A stretch of 64,000 bases of DNA from Entophlyctis helioformis (Eukaryota > Chytridiomycota > Chytridiomycetes > Chytridiales > Chytriomycetaceae), in contig JAHLKH010000095.1 of the NCBI GenBank assembly GCA_025526915.1, positions 1 through 64,000 of the forward strand, read 5' to 3'. The notes below the pieces were generated by a model that was given only the letters and a program-made list of their open reading frames with translations, made no database searches and was not told the origin of the DNA. How positions within the stretch are numbered: position 1 is the stretch's first letter; every line of letters starts with the position of its first letter. This document shows positions 26,684-37,445 of the stretch, piece by piece. The position numbers and the translations under genes are program-made.

Positions 26684-27497
26684 ATACCGCATTCTGGAGA
26701 TCAGCGAGGACACCAAGGGCGGCTGCGGCGGCAAGGCCTGGGACGCTGCCCTCGTCATGACCGACTACATCTCGCACCGCATGCTGAGCGGCACCTTTCC
26801 CTTCCGCCGCATCCTCGAGGTGGGATCTGGCACCGGCATGGTCGGTCTCGTCGCCGCCATGGACCCGACGCCATCGCCGTCTGCAGCGCCAGCCCAGAAC
26901 GGCAACGCAGCAAGCCTGGCATTGCCCGACCGCCATATCACCATCACCGACCTGGCCTTTCTGGTGCCGCTCATGGAGGCCAACGCACAGCTCAACCTGC
27001 AGCCACACGAACTGCAGCGAGTCTCTGTTGCTGCATGCTCATGGTACGCGATGCGCCGTTGTGCACCACCATATCGTCGCACTGCGTTGCATACCGTTGC
27101 TTAGCCGGCCCTTGCAGTATGCCTGACATTATGCCATGCCGATACTCGGCTCGACAGGGGAATGCCGCTGCTGCCAGAAGTCGCACAGAACATGCCGTTT
27201 GACCTCATCCTGGTCTCTGACTGCGTGTACATGGAGTCCCTCTTTGATCCGCTCATCCAAACTCTCATTGATCTTACCGCGCCGTCTGGATCACCATCGC
27301 CCACACAACAGCCGCAGCCACAGCCGCAGCCACAGATCTGGTTTGCGTCGCAGTGGCGGTGGAAGCACGAGAAGCGGTTCTGGAAGAAGCTCGCCAAAAC
27401 CAAGCTGTTTGCCATTGAAGACATTCTCGACGACCCGGAGCGTGCGGCTTACCTGGCAAAGTCGTTTTACATGAAGCGTGTCACGAGAAAGGCGTGA
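26268..27497 (+). CDS. METTL21-like S-adenosylmethionine-dependent lysine methyltransferase
   Basis: Predicted 371-aa seven-beta-strand methyltransferase. Exons 26268-27043 and 27158-27497 (phase 2). The N-terminal 140 residues are low complexity (GT/A-rich, then a polyglutamine run). The methyltransferase fold starts at about residue 165: motif I RILEVGSGTGMVGL, the acidic strand ITDLAFLVPL, then across the splice ACSWGMPL (the [LW]WG of family 16 methyltransferases) and LILVSDCVYMESLFDPL, corresponding to the DVVY region. Members methylate lysines of chaperones or translation factors (HSPA, eEF1A, VCP); which one applies here is not decidable. Start ATG 26268 is 122 bp from the polyubiquitin ATG on the other strand. 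Confidence 0.85.
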
Positions 27498-27808
27498 GCC
27501 TTGACCAAGACTCGCCAGATGTACACACAACGAGACGCGGCCGGCCTGCTCTGAATGCCTTGGATGATAAAGTAGTGAATGCGTTGCCACTGTCAAACTT
27601 CATTCATTCAAGTTGTTGTGGGCGTAGTTGCGGACACCCCCCCATGCAAGATCGGGTACATCCAGCAGTGGCAAGAAAACAAGTGGCTGAGCAGGCGGCA
27701 GACAGGCAGACAGGCGACCGAAAAAAGGGATCGCAGACAGCGCATGCGACTGATTTGTTGGTTTGTTGGTCGGTCGGCTGGTCGCGTAGAGAGCACAACG
27801 GGATGCCA
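27498..27808. other. Convergent intergenic spacer
   Basis: Spacer between the 3' ends of the methyltransferase and ARS2-like genes. No open frame or repeat of note; presumably both 3' UTRs and polyadenylation signals. Confidence 0.5.
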
Positions 27809-30467
27809 TCAGTCGTAGTTGAGCTCCAGATCGCCTCCAGCAGGCGCTGCATCTAGATCGTGGTAGCTGCGCAGCTGTCGCGGATCGCTTCGTCGAGGGA
27901 ATGAACGCCCACCGGGCGGCATGGGCGGTGGCAAGCCGCCACCAGACCGGCGTCGCGAGTCGCCGCGTCCATCGTCGCGATACTGGTCAACAGCAATGCG
28001 ACGTCCAAACTCGTCACGCGGGCCATAGTACTCGCCAGAGGAAGACGGACCAGACGGGCCAGACGCTGGTCGGCGGCCATAGTCGTCGTTGCGAGCGTAG
28101 CTGCTGCTGCTACTGCTACTGTGGCCAGTGTTGTACTGGGTGCTGTGCTGGGTGTCGCGACGGTCAGCAGGCCCGGGTCCGCCTCCACCACCTATCCCGG
28201 AGCCAGTAGAGCCACTCGGCGGACGCGTCGTGTCAATCTTGTTACAGTCCAGGACATAGTTGTTGAAGTACAGCAGATCGGCCGTGGGCTTCTCGAGTGC
28301 CTCGGGGTGCTTGGTGCGCACGTGCTTGCGAGCATACTCGTCGCCCTTGAACAGCTTGGCGCACGTCGTGCATCGGAACTTGCCCTCAGCCTCCTTGGAC
28401 ACCAAGCTGCCAACAACCTTTTCAACCTCGTCATCGACAGACCGGCCGCCAAGCTTGGTCAACAGAGAGCCAGATGTGGGTTTGGTCATGCGCAGTTCGA
28501 CACGAGAGTCAAGTCGGGCTGCAAACGACTCGCGGCGAGACACCGTGTCCTTGGACTCGCGGAACAGAGAGAATGGACGGCGCAAGTACGTGCCCGAGCG
28601 GCGAGAATGGTCTTCGGGAGAAACACACTCAACGCCGGTGTAGTAGTCGTAGTTGTGTACAACACGCAGGTACTCGAGATACACATCCAGGCGACGCTTG
28701 ACATGCTCGAGGTTGAGTGCACCCTCGCCTGAGCTGGCACGACGTGCCTGGACACCATTGCCGTTGGCAGCATCAAAGCTGCCGTCCATGTCCACATCGC
28801 GCTGGGCATCCACATCGTCGTTTTCGGTGCTCTTTGTGTATGGCTCAAAGGGTCCCAGCAGGTTGTCCAGGTGTGCTTCGACGGCTGCTGCACTAGCGTC
28901 TGGTGACGTGAATGCACACTCGGCGTCCAGAACAATGGACAGTCGCTTGGCCTGGTCCAGATCATGGAGCAGGCGGGACGGCTTGCTCATCTCCGGCGGC
29001 ACGGTACGAGGGCGGTACGTGGACGTCTGGTGGAAAGACAAGTGCAGCGTAGTCTGCTCGTCGATGCGCTTGTTCTCGAGCTCTTTGGCCGCAGCCTCGA
29101 CGTCGGCCGTCTCATCAAACACGATCCAGCCAAGACGAGTCATCTTCTTGTCTGGGCGAGGATCAGTGAGGACAATCGCCTTGAACCCAGGAATGTCCTT
29201 GCAGGCCTACATGTTGCGATATTGCATGTCAGACAGACTGCGATGGGCGGCAGGATGGAAGAAGCGTGTGCAAAGAATGCGCAGCTGATGGCAAAACAAA
29301 CTCACGTCAACGAGAAGCTGGCGCTTGGTTGTGAGAGCGACACCCTTGATGAACAGCGCATAGGGCTTCTCGTCGGGCTTGTCGTCGGGCTTGTCTTCGG
29401 CCGCAGCTGCCGCCTTTCTCTCACCGGTCGCACTCACAGCACCAACATCGCCATTGTCATCGTCCGGCTTGTCCTTGGACGTGGCAGGGTCGTCGCTTGC
29501 ACCAGCAGCACCAGCACCAGCAGCAGCATCGGCAGCCGCAGTCTCTGCAGGCTCGTCAAACGAAAGCGAGTCAAACTTGCCGGCCGAGAGATCGGCAGTA
29601 AACTTGGCAAGCTGCTCGGCACGACGCGCAAGGATGGTTGCCTTGAACTCGACAGACTCCTTGGGATGGTACTTTTCACGGAACCTGCACAGCCCATGTG
29701 CCAGCCATGCAGTGTGAGTGCATGCGCGTCACGTACATGAGCACGCAAGACGGCCCACCATTCTTCTTCGCGGTGAGCATTGAAGAACTTTTCGTGCTGC
29801 CGCCTGCTGAATGTCTCCTTGTACGCATCGTAGCGCTGCTCCAGCTCGTCCGTCTCGAGCGGCGGAGCGGTGCTGCTGCGGCCGTACTTGCGGCTGTACA
29901 CATCGCGGGTGTATTCTGCAAACTGGGCAAACGATGCCATGTACTCGAGCTTCATGGGATCGGTAAACCTGTATGCATCCGTGCATGCATCCGTGCACGG
30001 ATACAGGCGTCAGTGTTGCTGCAGTCGGTCTCTCAGAGAACAGGCATGCGCAGCAGCAACAACAGCGGCAGCAGCAGTGGTGCATATACATCGTACACAT
30101 ACCTCGAGTCGCTGCCAGATCGGTCGAAGCGGTCCGAACGGTCGCGCTCGTAGCGGCCAGACGACGAGCCTCCGCTGGGGCGAGCGTCCCGCTCGTAGCT
30201 GGGCACGTACGAGTCCTGTGCATCGTAGCGACGGCCGCCTCTGGGAGACGGCGAGCGCCTGCCACGCTTGCTGCTGTAGTAGTCTGCAGCCGCACGTCTG
30301 TTTGTTCAGCGTCCACAGGCGGCGGGCGGCAGGCACGCTGCTGCACAACTCGACAACATACCGTCGGGGCTGCGGTCTCGCTTGGGTCTGCGCCGGTCGT
30401 CTCTGCCAAAGCTGTCTCGTCGGCCCAACGGCGCCCCAGCACCCTGTGCGTCCCACGGCTCGTCCAT
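27809..30467 (-). CDS. SRRT: ARS2/SERRATE zinc-finger protein of nuclear RNA processing
   Basis: Predicted 757-aa homologue of ARS2 (SRRT)/SERRATE, which links the cap-binding complex to RNA maturation or decay. Exons: 30362-30467, 30103-30283, 29759-29968, 29306-29684, 27809-29206, all in phase. Order of blocks: Arg/Asp/Ser-rich N-terminus; the DUF3546-like helix ending HREEEWFREKYHPKE (created by splicing); an acidic insert; an RRM-like part (GFKAIVLTDPRPDKKMTRLGW); the C2H2 finger KFRCTTCAKLFKGDEYARKH with a later His; FNNYVLDCNKID; a Gly/Arg-rich region; and the C-terminal SYHDLDA leg typical of ARS2. Start is the ATG at 30465-30467, immediately after a plausible acceptor, so a 5' UTR intron is likely. 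Confidence 0.92.
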
Positions 30468-30711
30468 GTCTGTTGCGGTGTTGCCGTGCCAAGCAGGGCC
30501 ATGTCAGAACAGCATGCCAGCCAGCCATCCAGCCAGCCAGCAACGGAGAGCAACCGACAAGATCTCGGAGCACGCACCAGCGTCGCAAACGAAACGGCAA
30601 ACTTCGTTGCCAAGACGATGCAACCAGGACACTCCATCCACAAGCCAACAGCGTTTGGATCATGATCGATTCATTAGACAGAGACAGTCGGGGTGACGTC
30701 TAGCAGGACGC

Positions 30712-31528
30712 TTAGTCGAAGAGACCGAAGCCCATGTCGTCGTCAGACTCCTCCTTGGGCTCCTCCTTCTTCTCCTCCTTCTTGGAGGCAGCGGCGGCGG
30801 CAGCGGGGGCGGCACCACCGGCGGCGGCGGGAGCGCCGGCAGCGGGGGCAGCACCGGCACCAGAGCCGACGTTGAAGAGGAAAGCGTTCACGTCCTTGCC
30901 GGCGAGAGCCTTGGCGAAGATGGTGGGCCAGATAGCCTCAACCTCGAGGCCGGCGGCCTCAATGAGGGCAGAGAGCTTGTCGGCCTGTGCATCGGTAGCA
31001 GCGTCGGTTGCAGCAATCGCCGCCCAGCAGTGTCCAGACATCCGATGCGCAGACAGGGCAGCAGATGGGGGTGTTGTTGATGCAGCAGCCAGCCAGCCAG
31101 CCACAGCGAGAGCATACGCAGCCAGGCGATGTCCCGCCGCATGCAGCCAGTGTCGAAGCAGTCGTGTGCAGCCGTGTGCAGCCGTTCCAGCGTTGTGCAG
31201 TTGGCAGAGCAGTGGGCATGCGCATACGGCGAGGCAGACGCAGCAGCGAGCCGCACCGAGACCAGCACCAGCAAGTTCCAGACAGACAGAATCGGTCACG
31301 GTCAGCAATCGGGTTCAACCAAGTCGAGCAGGCGGCAGGCGTTTCATCCCATCCCATCCCATCCCATCCCATCGCATCCACCCCATCGGTGCGCTGGGAG
31401 CGCTTGGTGGTGGATGGGATGGGATGCCACAGGCAAGCAGACGGATGCAGAGGACGTACGGTGATCTCGAGACCCTCGTCGGCGAGGATGAGGGCAGCGT
31501 AGGTGCAGGCGAGCTCGGCAGTGGACAT
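30712..31528 (-). CDS. RPP1: 60S acidic ribosomal protein P1
   Basis: Predicted 113-aa stalk protein P1. Exon 1 is 31460-31528 (23 codons from [13 protein letters not shown]), exon 2 is 30712-30984, joined in phase 0 across a 475-bp intron. The protein has the helical dimerisation domain, an Ala/Gly/Pro hinge and the invariant tail [12 protein letters not shown] that recruits elongation factors. The intron holds short runs such as (CCCAT)n near 31345-31375. Divergent from the ILK-like gene. Confidence 0.97.
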
Positions 31529-31723
31529 TTGTGTAAGTGTGGACTAGTGCGATTTGAGCCGGAGGCAGCAATGAGTCTTGAGTCGGCAAGCAGAGCGCCT
31601 GCAAATCGACCATTTGAGTGTGAAATCGGTCACGTGACTGGGCAAATGTGAGTTTCGTGGCTTGGGTTCGTGACGTGCCGTCGAGACAGCACAGCAAGCT
31701 AGCAGACCACACAGCAAGCAAGC

Positions 31724-33763
31724 ATGGCTACGACAAGAGCCATACAGGACGCCATCCGAAAGGGCGACACAGAGACACTCAAGAAGATGGCCTTTGACAA
31801 GGGCCCAGCATCGGTCAAGAACGCGCGGTTAGTCTCCTGTGGCTCGTCCATCGGCAGCATCACTTACAGCTGTCCTCCTCAGAGACCTGTACGCAAACAC
31901 GGCGCTCCACACGGCTTGCTTCAAAGGCATCAAGTCGCTGTTTGACTATGCCCTCGAACTCGGCGTTCCCGTCGATGCCGTCAATGCCGCCGGAGACACG
32001 GCTCTCATCCTGGCAGCAAAGCGCGGCGATGTGGCTCAGATGATGCAGGTGACTTTGGATTCGAGCCATGCATCTGCTGCAAGCCTCTAAGCTGACCCAT
32101 CCCACGTACGCATCAAATGCCACAGCTGATAGAGGCAACTGCGGACGGTAGGATAAATCGTGGGAGGCGACTCCTTGTACACATTGGCCATGCTGACCGT
32201 GCTGACCGTGCCCGCCACTGCGCTCGACATCCAGTCAACAAGGCAAATGATCACGGCAACACCGCCCTGCACTATGCTGCATTTTGGCGGCATCACGAGG
32301 CCGTCGAATACCTCTCCAAGTTGGCTGTCATCAATGTCCTCAACAACTTTCGAAAGACGCCGGCTCAGAAAAGCGGCGGTGTCATTCAAAAGACACTGAA
32401 TGGCAAGCGGCTTCTTGATCGATTGGTCGTCGCTTGGATGAAGAGACTGATGCGTCTGGCCATGGGTCGACCGTAGATTTGAGCAGAGAGCGCGGCGAAA
32501 AGCCTGTCCAGGCTCAAGGTAGGTCTATTCTGCCTGGTCTGGCCATGCTGCGATCCGTACACTGCTCATGCGCATCCTGTGCTCGCAGTTCGGTCAAGAG
32601 ATAACGCAACCAAGGAAGCCAAAGAGCTGTTCCAGTCCAATGGTACTTTTTGCAGCGGCGGTTCGATGGCGGATGCTCGCAAGATGCATGGGACTGATCA
32701 ACTGCTCCTGTCTCCTGGCAATGCCAGTCCCGCCGGACTGGGAGACACAGGCAACATCCATCCAGATCCTGGACACAATCTCGCAGAGCCGCACCGCCAT
32801 ATTGTATCGCGGCTCATGGAAGGGCAAGCCGGTCGCTGTCAAAGTGCCAGTGTTGGTCAACGATCTGTCCGAAGACGACATTGCCCTCATTTCCAAAGAG
32901 ATCACCGCCATCCGCAAACTGAGCCACCCTATCCTGGCACCCATCGTGGCGGCATGCGTGGTGCCTCCCGATCTTTGCTGTCTGTTCGACTTTACCGAGC
33001 ATGGCAACCTGTCCATGTTCCTGCACAATCCGACGATAGACATGACTCCCACTCATGCACTCAAGATCGCCTTTGACACCGTCAAGGGCCTTGTGTACCT
33101 GCACGAATACAAGACGCCCATGGTGCACGGCAACCTCAAGAGCTCAAACATTCTGGTTTGTGGACTCTTACCCAACAAATGCTGCTTGCATACGCGATGG
33201 ACATTTCCATTTGCCCACTCACTCTCGCTGACCACCGCCTTGCCCACCCATGGCAGCTGATGGGCGATGGAACAATCCGACTGACAGACTACGGATTCAA
33301 AGACTCGATGCTCAATGCGCGCAAGCTATATCCCAACTATCTGTTCAACACGGAATGGCTCGCCCCCGAAGTGCTTGCTGGAGACGACATTTCGACGCAC
33401 GAGCAGGCAAAGGCGGTCGACATGTACGCGTTTGGGATCCTGCTCTTTGAGATTGTCACGCGGCAGTATCCGTACGAGCAGCGCAACGCAATGGCTGTCG
33501 GACTGCAAGTGCTTGTTGAGGAGCGGAGGCCAGTGGTGCCCGACTATGTGCCACAATCGCTGGTAACTACATGACTGCATATGGGCACATTTGTGCATCA
33601 TTGTGTCTGGCGTTCTTGCTTTACATGCAGGTGCTGACACTGGCACCGTGAATGATCATCTGCACGGCAGAGCCAAATCATGGAGACCTGCTGGCAGACA
33701 GACCCCAGCATACGGCCTGCGTCCAAGTCTGTTCTCAATCTGCTCATGGCCGTGCGGTTGTGA
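31724..33763 (+). CDS. ILK: Integrin-linked-kinase-like protein: ankyrin repeats plus pseudokinase
   Basis: Predicted 452 aa in nine exons: 31724-31827, 31883-32048, 32126-32147 (22 nt), 32235-32378, 32477-32518, 32589-32642, 32728-33155, 33257-33562, 33671-33763; all phases agree. N-terminal ankyrin repeats (NTALHTACFKGI, DTALILAAKRGDV, NDHGNTALHYAAFW) have the spacing of animal ILK, including the FW pair. Residues 165 on form a kinase fold: the Gly loop is degenerate (SQSRTAILYRG), VAIK-type Lys is kept (VAVKVPV), the catalytic loop reads HGNLKSSNI (Asp to Asn), DFG reads DYG, APE is kept, and CWQTDPSIRP matches the last subdomain. Length equals that of human ILK. Alternative: an unrelated ankyrin-TKL kinase. 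Confidence 0.82.
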
Positions 33764-33823
33764 CACTCGGAGCCGGCAATAAATCCCAATGTAACCCACA
33801 TGCAAAACTGTATTTGCAAGCGT

Positions 33824-35066
33824 TCAGTAGCGGCGGTCCCTGGTATCACGGCCATACCCGCCGTCGCGGTCTCTGGCATCACGACGCCCACCTCTGTCGT
33901 ATCCACCGCGGTCTCCACCTCTGTCGTATCCGCCACGGTCTCCACCACGATCATATCCACCACTGCCGCGATCGCCGCTACCTCTGTCATTGCGGAAATC
34001 GCGGTCTCTTTGGCCACGATCACCGCCACGATCGCCACCACGGTCACCGCCGCGGTCGTCGCCTCGCCCACCGAATGATCTGCCTCCGCCATTCTTCTGT
34101 ATCGCCCATCACACATGCCATCGTCAGTCACTAAGTCTTGGCAAAGTTGATAGCCATTCTAGCAGGCACGCACCTTGTGCTCTTCCAGCGTCTCACGGAT
34201 CTTGATGAATCCGTTGTGCTGCTTGCCGGTCAAGTGCGCATCAATCCGCGATCCTGTCGAGTCATTGGCTAGCAATGCACCGCAGATGTCGCAGACTTCG
34301 AGTGCCTTGTTGGGCCGGTATCCCGGGTGCTTGGGGTCGTTTTGGTGCAGGTGCTCCACCTCAGAAACCATGCGGTCAAGCGTTGTTGTGAGCTCCAGGG
34401 CGTCCTTGATGCGTCCAGACTCGCCGAGCGTCTGGATCTGCGTGATCTTGGCCTTGATGGTCTCTTCGAGGATGATGCTCTTTTCTCTGAGCTCGTCGTG
34501 CGTCATGCCAGCCATCTGCGCCGTGCACGCAGCGTTGGTCAGTCGACAAGCATGTGTGTGCGTGTACTGTGCTGTGCTTGTGGACTCGCTGGCAGCAGAT
34601 CAGATCACCTACCATGTCTGGCTTGGTCTCGAGACGCATGTGGCCTCGGCGGATGGTGCGGTCGATGTCGGACACCAGCTTGTACAGAAAGTCGTAGAAG
34701 CGCTGCTCGTAGCCGTATCGTCCTCTATCCGGCGACGCTTGGTACCTGCACGTTGCAGACGACGGCACCACGGCACCACATCGCCACAGTACGACAGCGC
34801 ACAGCGTCAGAGCAAGGCATCAGAGCAAGGCGGTTGGTTGCATCAGCAAGGGTCGGCATGCTCCTCCGGCCAACCCACTCTTTCTGAAGTCGCTCGTCGT
34901 GCAGGAAGCCGCACTTGCCCATGTCGACCTTGGTGTTCTGGAACATCTCGTTCGGACAGAAGCCGACAAGAAAGTTCTTGCATACGTCGCCATCCCGAAA
35001 GTCCTTCTTGGCTGAAGGCAGGAGCGGGTTCATGAGCTCCGCAAGGAGCTGCCGTTGAAAGTCCAT
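33824..35066 (-). CDS. LUC7: LUC7-like U1 snRNP splicing factor
   Basis: Predicted 311-aa U1 snRNP protein that helps select 5' splice sites. Exons: 34879-35066, 34613-34745, 34174-34515, 33824-34096, phases 2, 0, 0. The first CCCH-type finger spans VCKNFLVGFCPNEMF to GKCGFLHDERL. YGYEQRFYDFLYKLVSDIDR and a coiled coil follow. The second finger is CDICGALLAND to HLTGKQHNGF, then IRETLEEHK. The last 90 residues are Arg-Gly-Gly and Arg-Asp repeats, replacing the RS tail of animal LUC7L. The start was chosen at 35064-35066 by length; an in-frame ATG 48 nt upstream (35112-35114) is possible. Convergent with ILK (60 bp between stops). Confidence 0.92.
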
Positions 35067-35341
35067 GCCGTGGGCCGGGCTGGATTCGACGCGAAGTGGT
35101 TTTTGTGATGCCATCAAGTCACGTGTTTCCTCACGTGACCCACCTGACATCCGGCCACGTCCAAACATTTTATTGTCGGCCGCTGGCCCTCTCGATCGAC
35201 CTCGACAGACACGCACTTGTAGGTTGGCGCTGAGGCATGCTTGTGGATGTGCGTCGCCCACTAGTGCTCTGATCGCCCATGCAGTCTGCTGACTCTTGCG
35301 CCGTGTCATGGCTCGCTGGCCAAACTTCAAGCAAGCCAAAC

Positions 35342-36743
35342 ATGCCCAAGCGAAGTGCCAACGAGCACGAGGATGCAAACAGAGTTGCAGTGACTGCCGT
35401 GGATGCTGCTGCCGATGTGGCCAACGATGCAGCGAATGCAGACGTCGAGGCCGGCGATGCGACTGCAGACGCCAAGCAGCCTGCCAAGAAGAAGATGCGT
35501 CACCGCAATAAGCAGCAAAACGACGACGGTGCTGGTGACGGAACCGTTGCTGCTACGAATGGCACAGGCGCAGCTGCCAAGAGCGGCAGCAAGCAGCAGC
35601 AACCGCAGCACGAGCTGCGCAGCTCAGAGAAGCCGCTGTCCAAGCAAGGTGCCTTCAACGCCGTGCTGCGGATTCCTTGCATGCCTTGGATGTCCGCTTG
35701 GTGCACAGCCGTGGATGTCGAATGCTGACTGGGCGGCCGTGAACAGAAAAGGAGGCTCTCAGGCGACGCACCCGCCGAGAGAAGCTCAAGGAAAAGGGCA
35801 TGGCGAGTGGCCCGTTTGCATGATCCCATGCCTGCCCGGTCCAAGCACTGACCGTCGTCCGTCTGCATCCAACAGAACTGCTTCCTGTGTCGCCAAACAG
35901 GCCACTCGATCAAGTTCTGCCCGAGAAACGCGGGCGGTGCTGGCGCCTTGCCCGATGCATCCGCCGATCCATCTGCAAACGACTCGGGATCTGCCATCTG
36001 CTACCGCTGTGGCTCAAGCGAGCACCCGCTCTCCAAGTGTTTCAAGCGCGCCGATCCGTGTACGTCTCTCCTCACACCCACTTGCATCCGACTCGCATTC
36101 TAACACGGTCTTCCCGTGGGCATGCGCTCGTGCACCAACAGCCAACCCATACCCTTTTGCCACCTGCTTCATCTGCAAGGGCACCGGGCACCTCGCCAGC
36201 CAGTGCGAGAAGAACGATCGCGGTCTCTACCCCAACGGAGGCGGCTGCCGTTTCTGCGGCTCTGTTCGCCATCTTGCCCGTGACTGTCGCCCGACAGCCG
36301 ACGGCGAGGCAGGCGTTACGGTGCTCGGAACCGTCGATGCGACCCAGGGCGGTGACGACGACGATGTGTTCCTGGCATTGAGACGCATGGACAACAGCGG
36401 CCCTGCTGGCGACGAGGACGAGGACGAGGGAGCCAAGGGAAGCGCTGCTGTTGCGAGACAGTCTGGGTTCAGTGGCCGTGGCGGTCGCGGCGGGTTCAAC
36501 AGCGGGTTCAACAATGGCGGCGATCGTGGCGGCAGAGGCGGTCGCGGCGGCTTTGGCGATCGTGGTGGTCGTGGCGGGTTCAGAGGTGGATTTGGAGGCG
36601 ATCGCGGCGGTGGTCGTGGTGGGTTCCGAGGAGGCTTTGGCGGCGATCGCGGCGGCAGAGGTGGTGGCTTTGGCAGCCGTGGCGGGTCTCGCGGAGGCTT
36701 TGGTGGCAGCCGTGGCCGTGGTGGAAAGACGCACTTTGACTAA
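35342..36743 (+). CDS. ZCCHC9: CCHC zinc-knuckle RNA-binding protein, ZCCHC9-like, with RGG tail
   Basis: Predicted 382 aa (403 if the in-frame ATG at 35279 is used). Exons: 35342-35648, 35747-35802, 35876-36059, 36142-36743. After an acidic and basic N-terminus come four CCHC knuckles: CFLCRQTGHSIKFC, CYRCGSSEHPLSKC, CFICKGTGHLASQC and CRFCGSVRHLARDC, the spacing and GLYPNGGGC linker of ZCCHC9, a nucleolar or pre-rRNA-linked protein. The last 130 residues are RGG/FGG repeats ending GKTHFD, not present in animal ZCCHC9. The intron after exon 2 has no phase-compatible GT donor; a GC donor (ATG|GCGAGT at 35803) fits. Divergent from LUC7. Confidence 0.88.
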
Positions 36744-36822
36744 AGCCTACTTTATTCAGCCAACTCCCTGCCCAGCCAGGTTCGTACAGCAAGCTGCCTG
36801 CCATCCCAAACCCTTGCCATGA

Positions 36823-37299
36823 TCAGATACGATCGTGATGGAATGCCAGTCCCTTGGCATGCAACTCTTGCTCGTATCTATCCACAGTTGCCATCAAGTC
36901 AGCCGTTCGGTTTCGTCCATGTTTGCAGGAAGCAAATGCAATGGTACCGAGTCAGATCGCGATCAAACAGATCCTTGAGCTGCTTGCGGCGCAGACTCAG
37001 GAACTCGTGGTTCGCCAGCGCTGCTTCCTCGGCGGTCATGTCTTTGATGCGGCCCATGTCGCACTTCCATGCCACATAGCAGGCGTTGTTGTCCCATTGC
37101 GACACAAAAGCGCCGCTTGTCTTGCTGCCGTGTCAACCAGCCAGTGCGAGTTTAGCATTCCATACGGCTCTGTTCGATAACGCTCAACAGCACACTTGCC
37201 TGCGCTCAGCCTCTCGCTGAAGCCGCAGCGTGTTCTCGTCCTGTCCGTCTGGTTAGCGATACCTTCATCAGAGCCATCACGGACGAGTGGGGAATGCAT
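36823..37299 (-). CDS. CFAP141: CFAP141-like axonemal microtubule inner protein
   Basis: Predicted 111-aa small helical protein. Exons: 37196-37299, 36948-37124, 36823-36877; phases 2 and 2. The second and third exons encode WDNNACYVAWKCDMGR, then MTAEEAALANHEFLSLRRKQ, then RYEQELHAKGLAF, following the CFAP141 (C1orf189) pattern of an (A/N)N-x-x-(L/F)-x-x-(L/V)-R-R helix and a closing YxxELxxxGxAF. CFAP141 sits inside doublet microtubules of motile cilia, which fits a flagellated zoospore. The first exon is the weak point: start ATG 37297-37299 and the donor at 37195 are chosen by phase only. It lies 146 bp from the start of another flagellar gene, and 80 bp from the ZCCHC9-like stop. Confidence 0.7.
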
Positions 37300-37445
37300 G
37301 GGATTTTACCCTGAAGGTGTGGCTGTTCTCGGCCAGGAGCGTGACATGCGCCTTGTGTGCCTTTGCTCCTCCCTTCATCGCGCCTTGGTTCTCGGTTTTA
37401 GATCAACTCTGGACGCGTCGCTACCTTTCTTGGTCATCAGCAGCG
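37300..37445. promoter_or_regulatory. Shared promoter region of two flagellar genes
   Basis: 146 bp between divergent start codons of the CFAP141-like and CLAMP-domain genes. No clear RFX X-box was recognised by eye. Confidence 0.5.
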
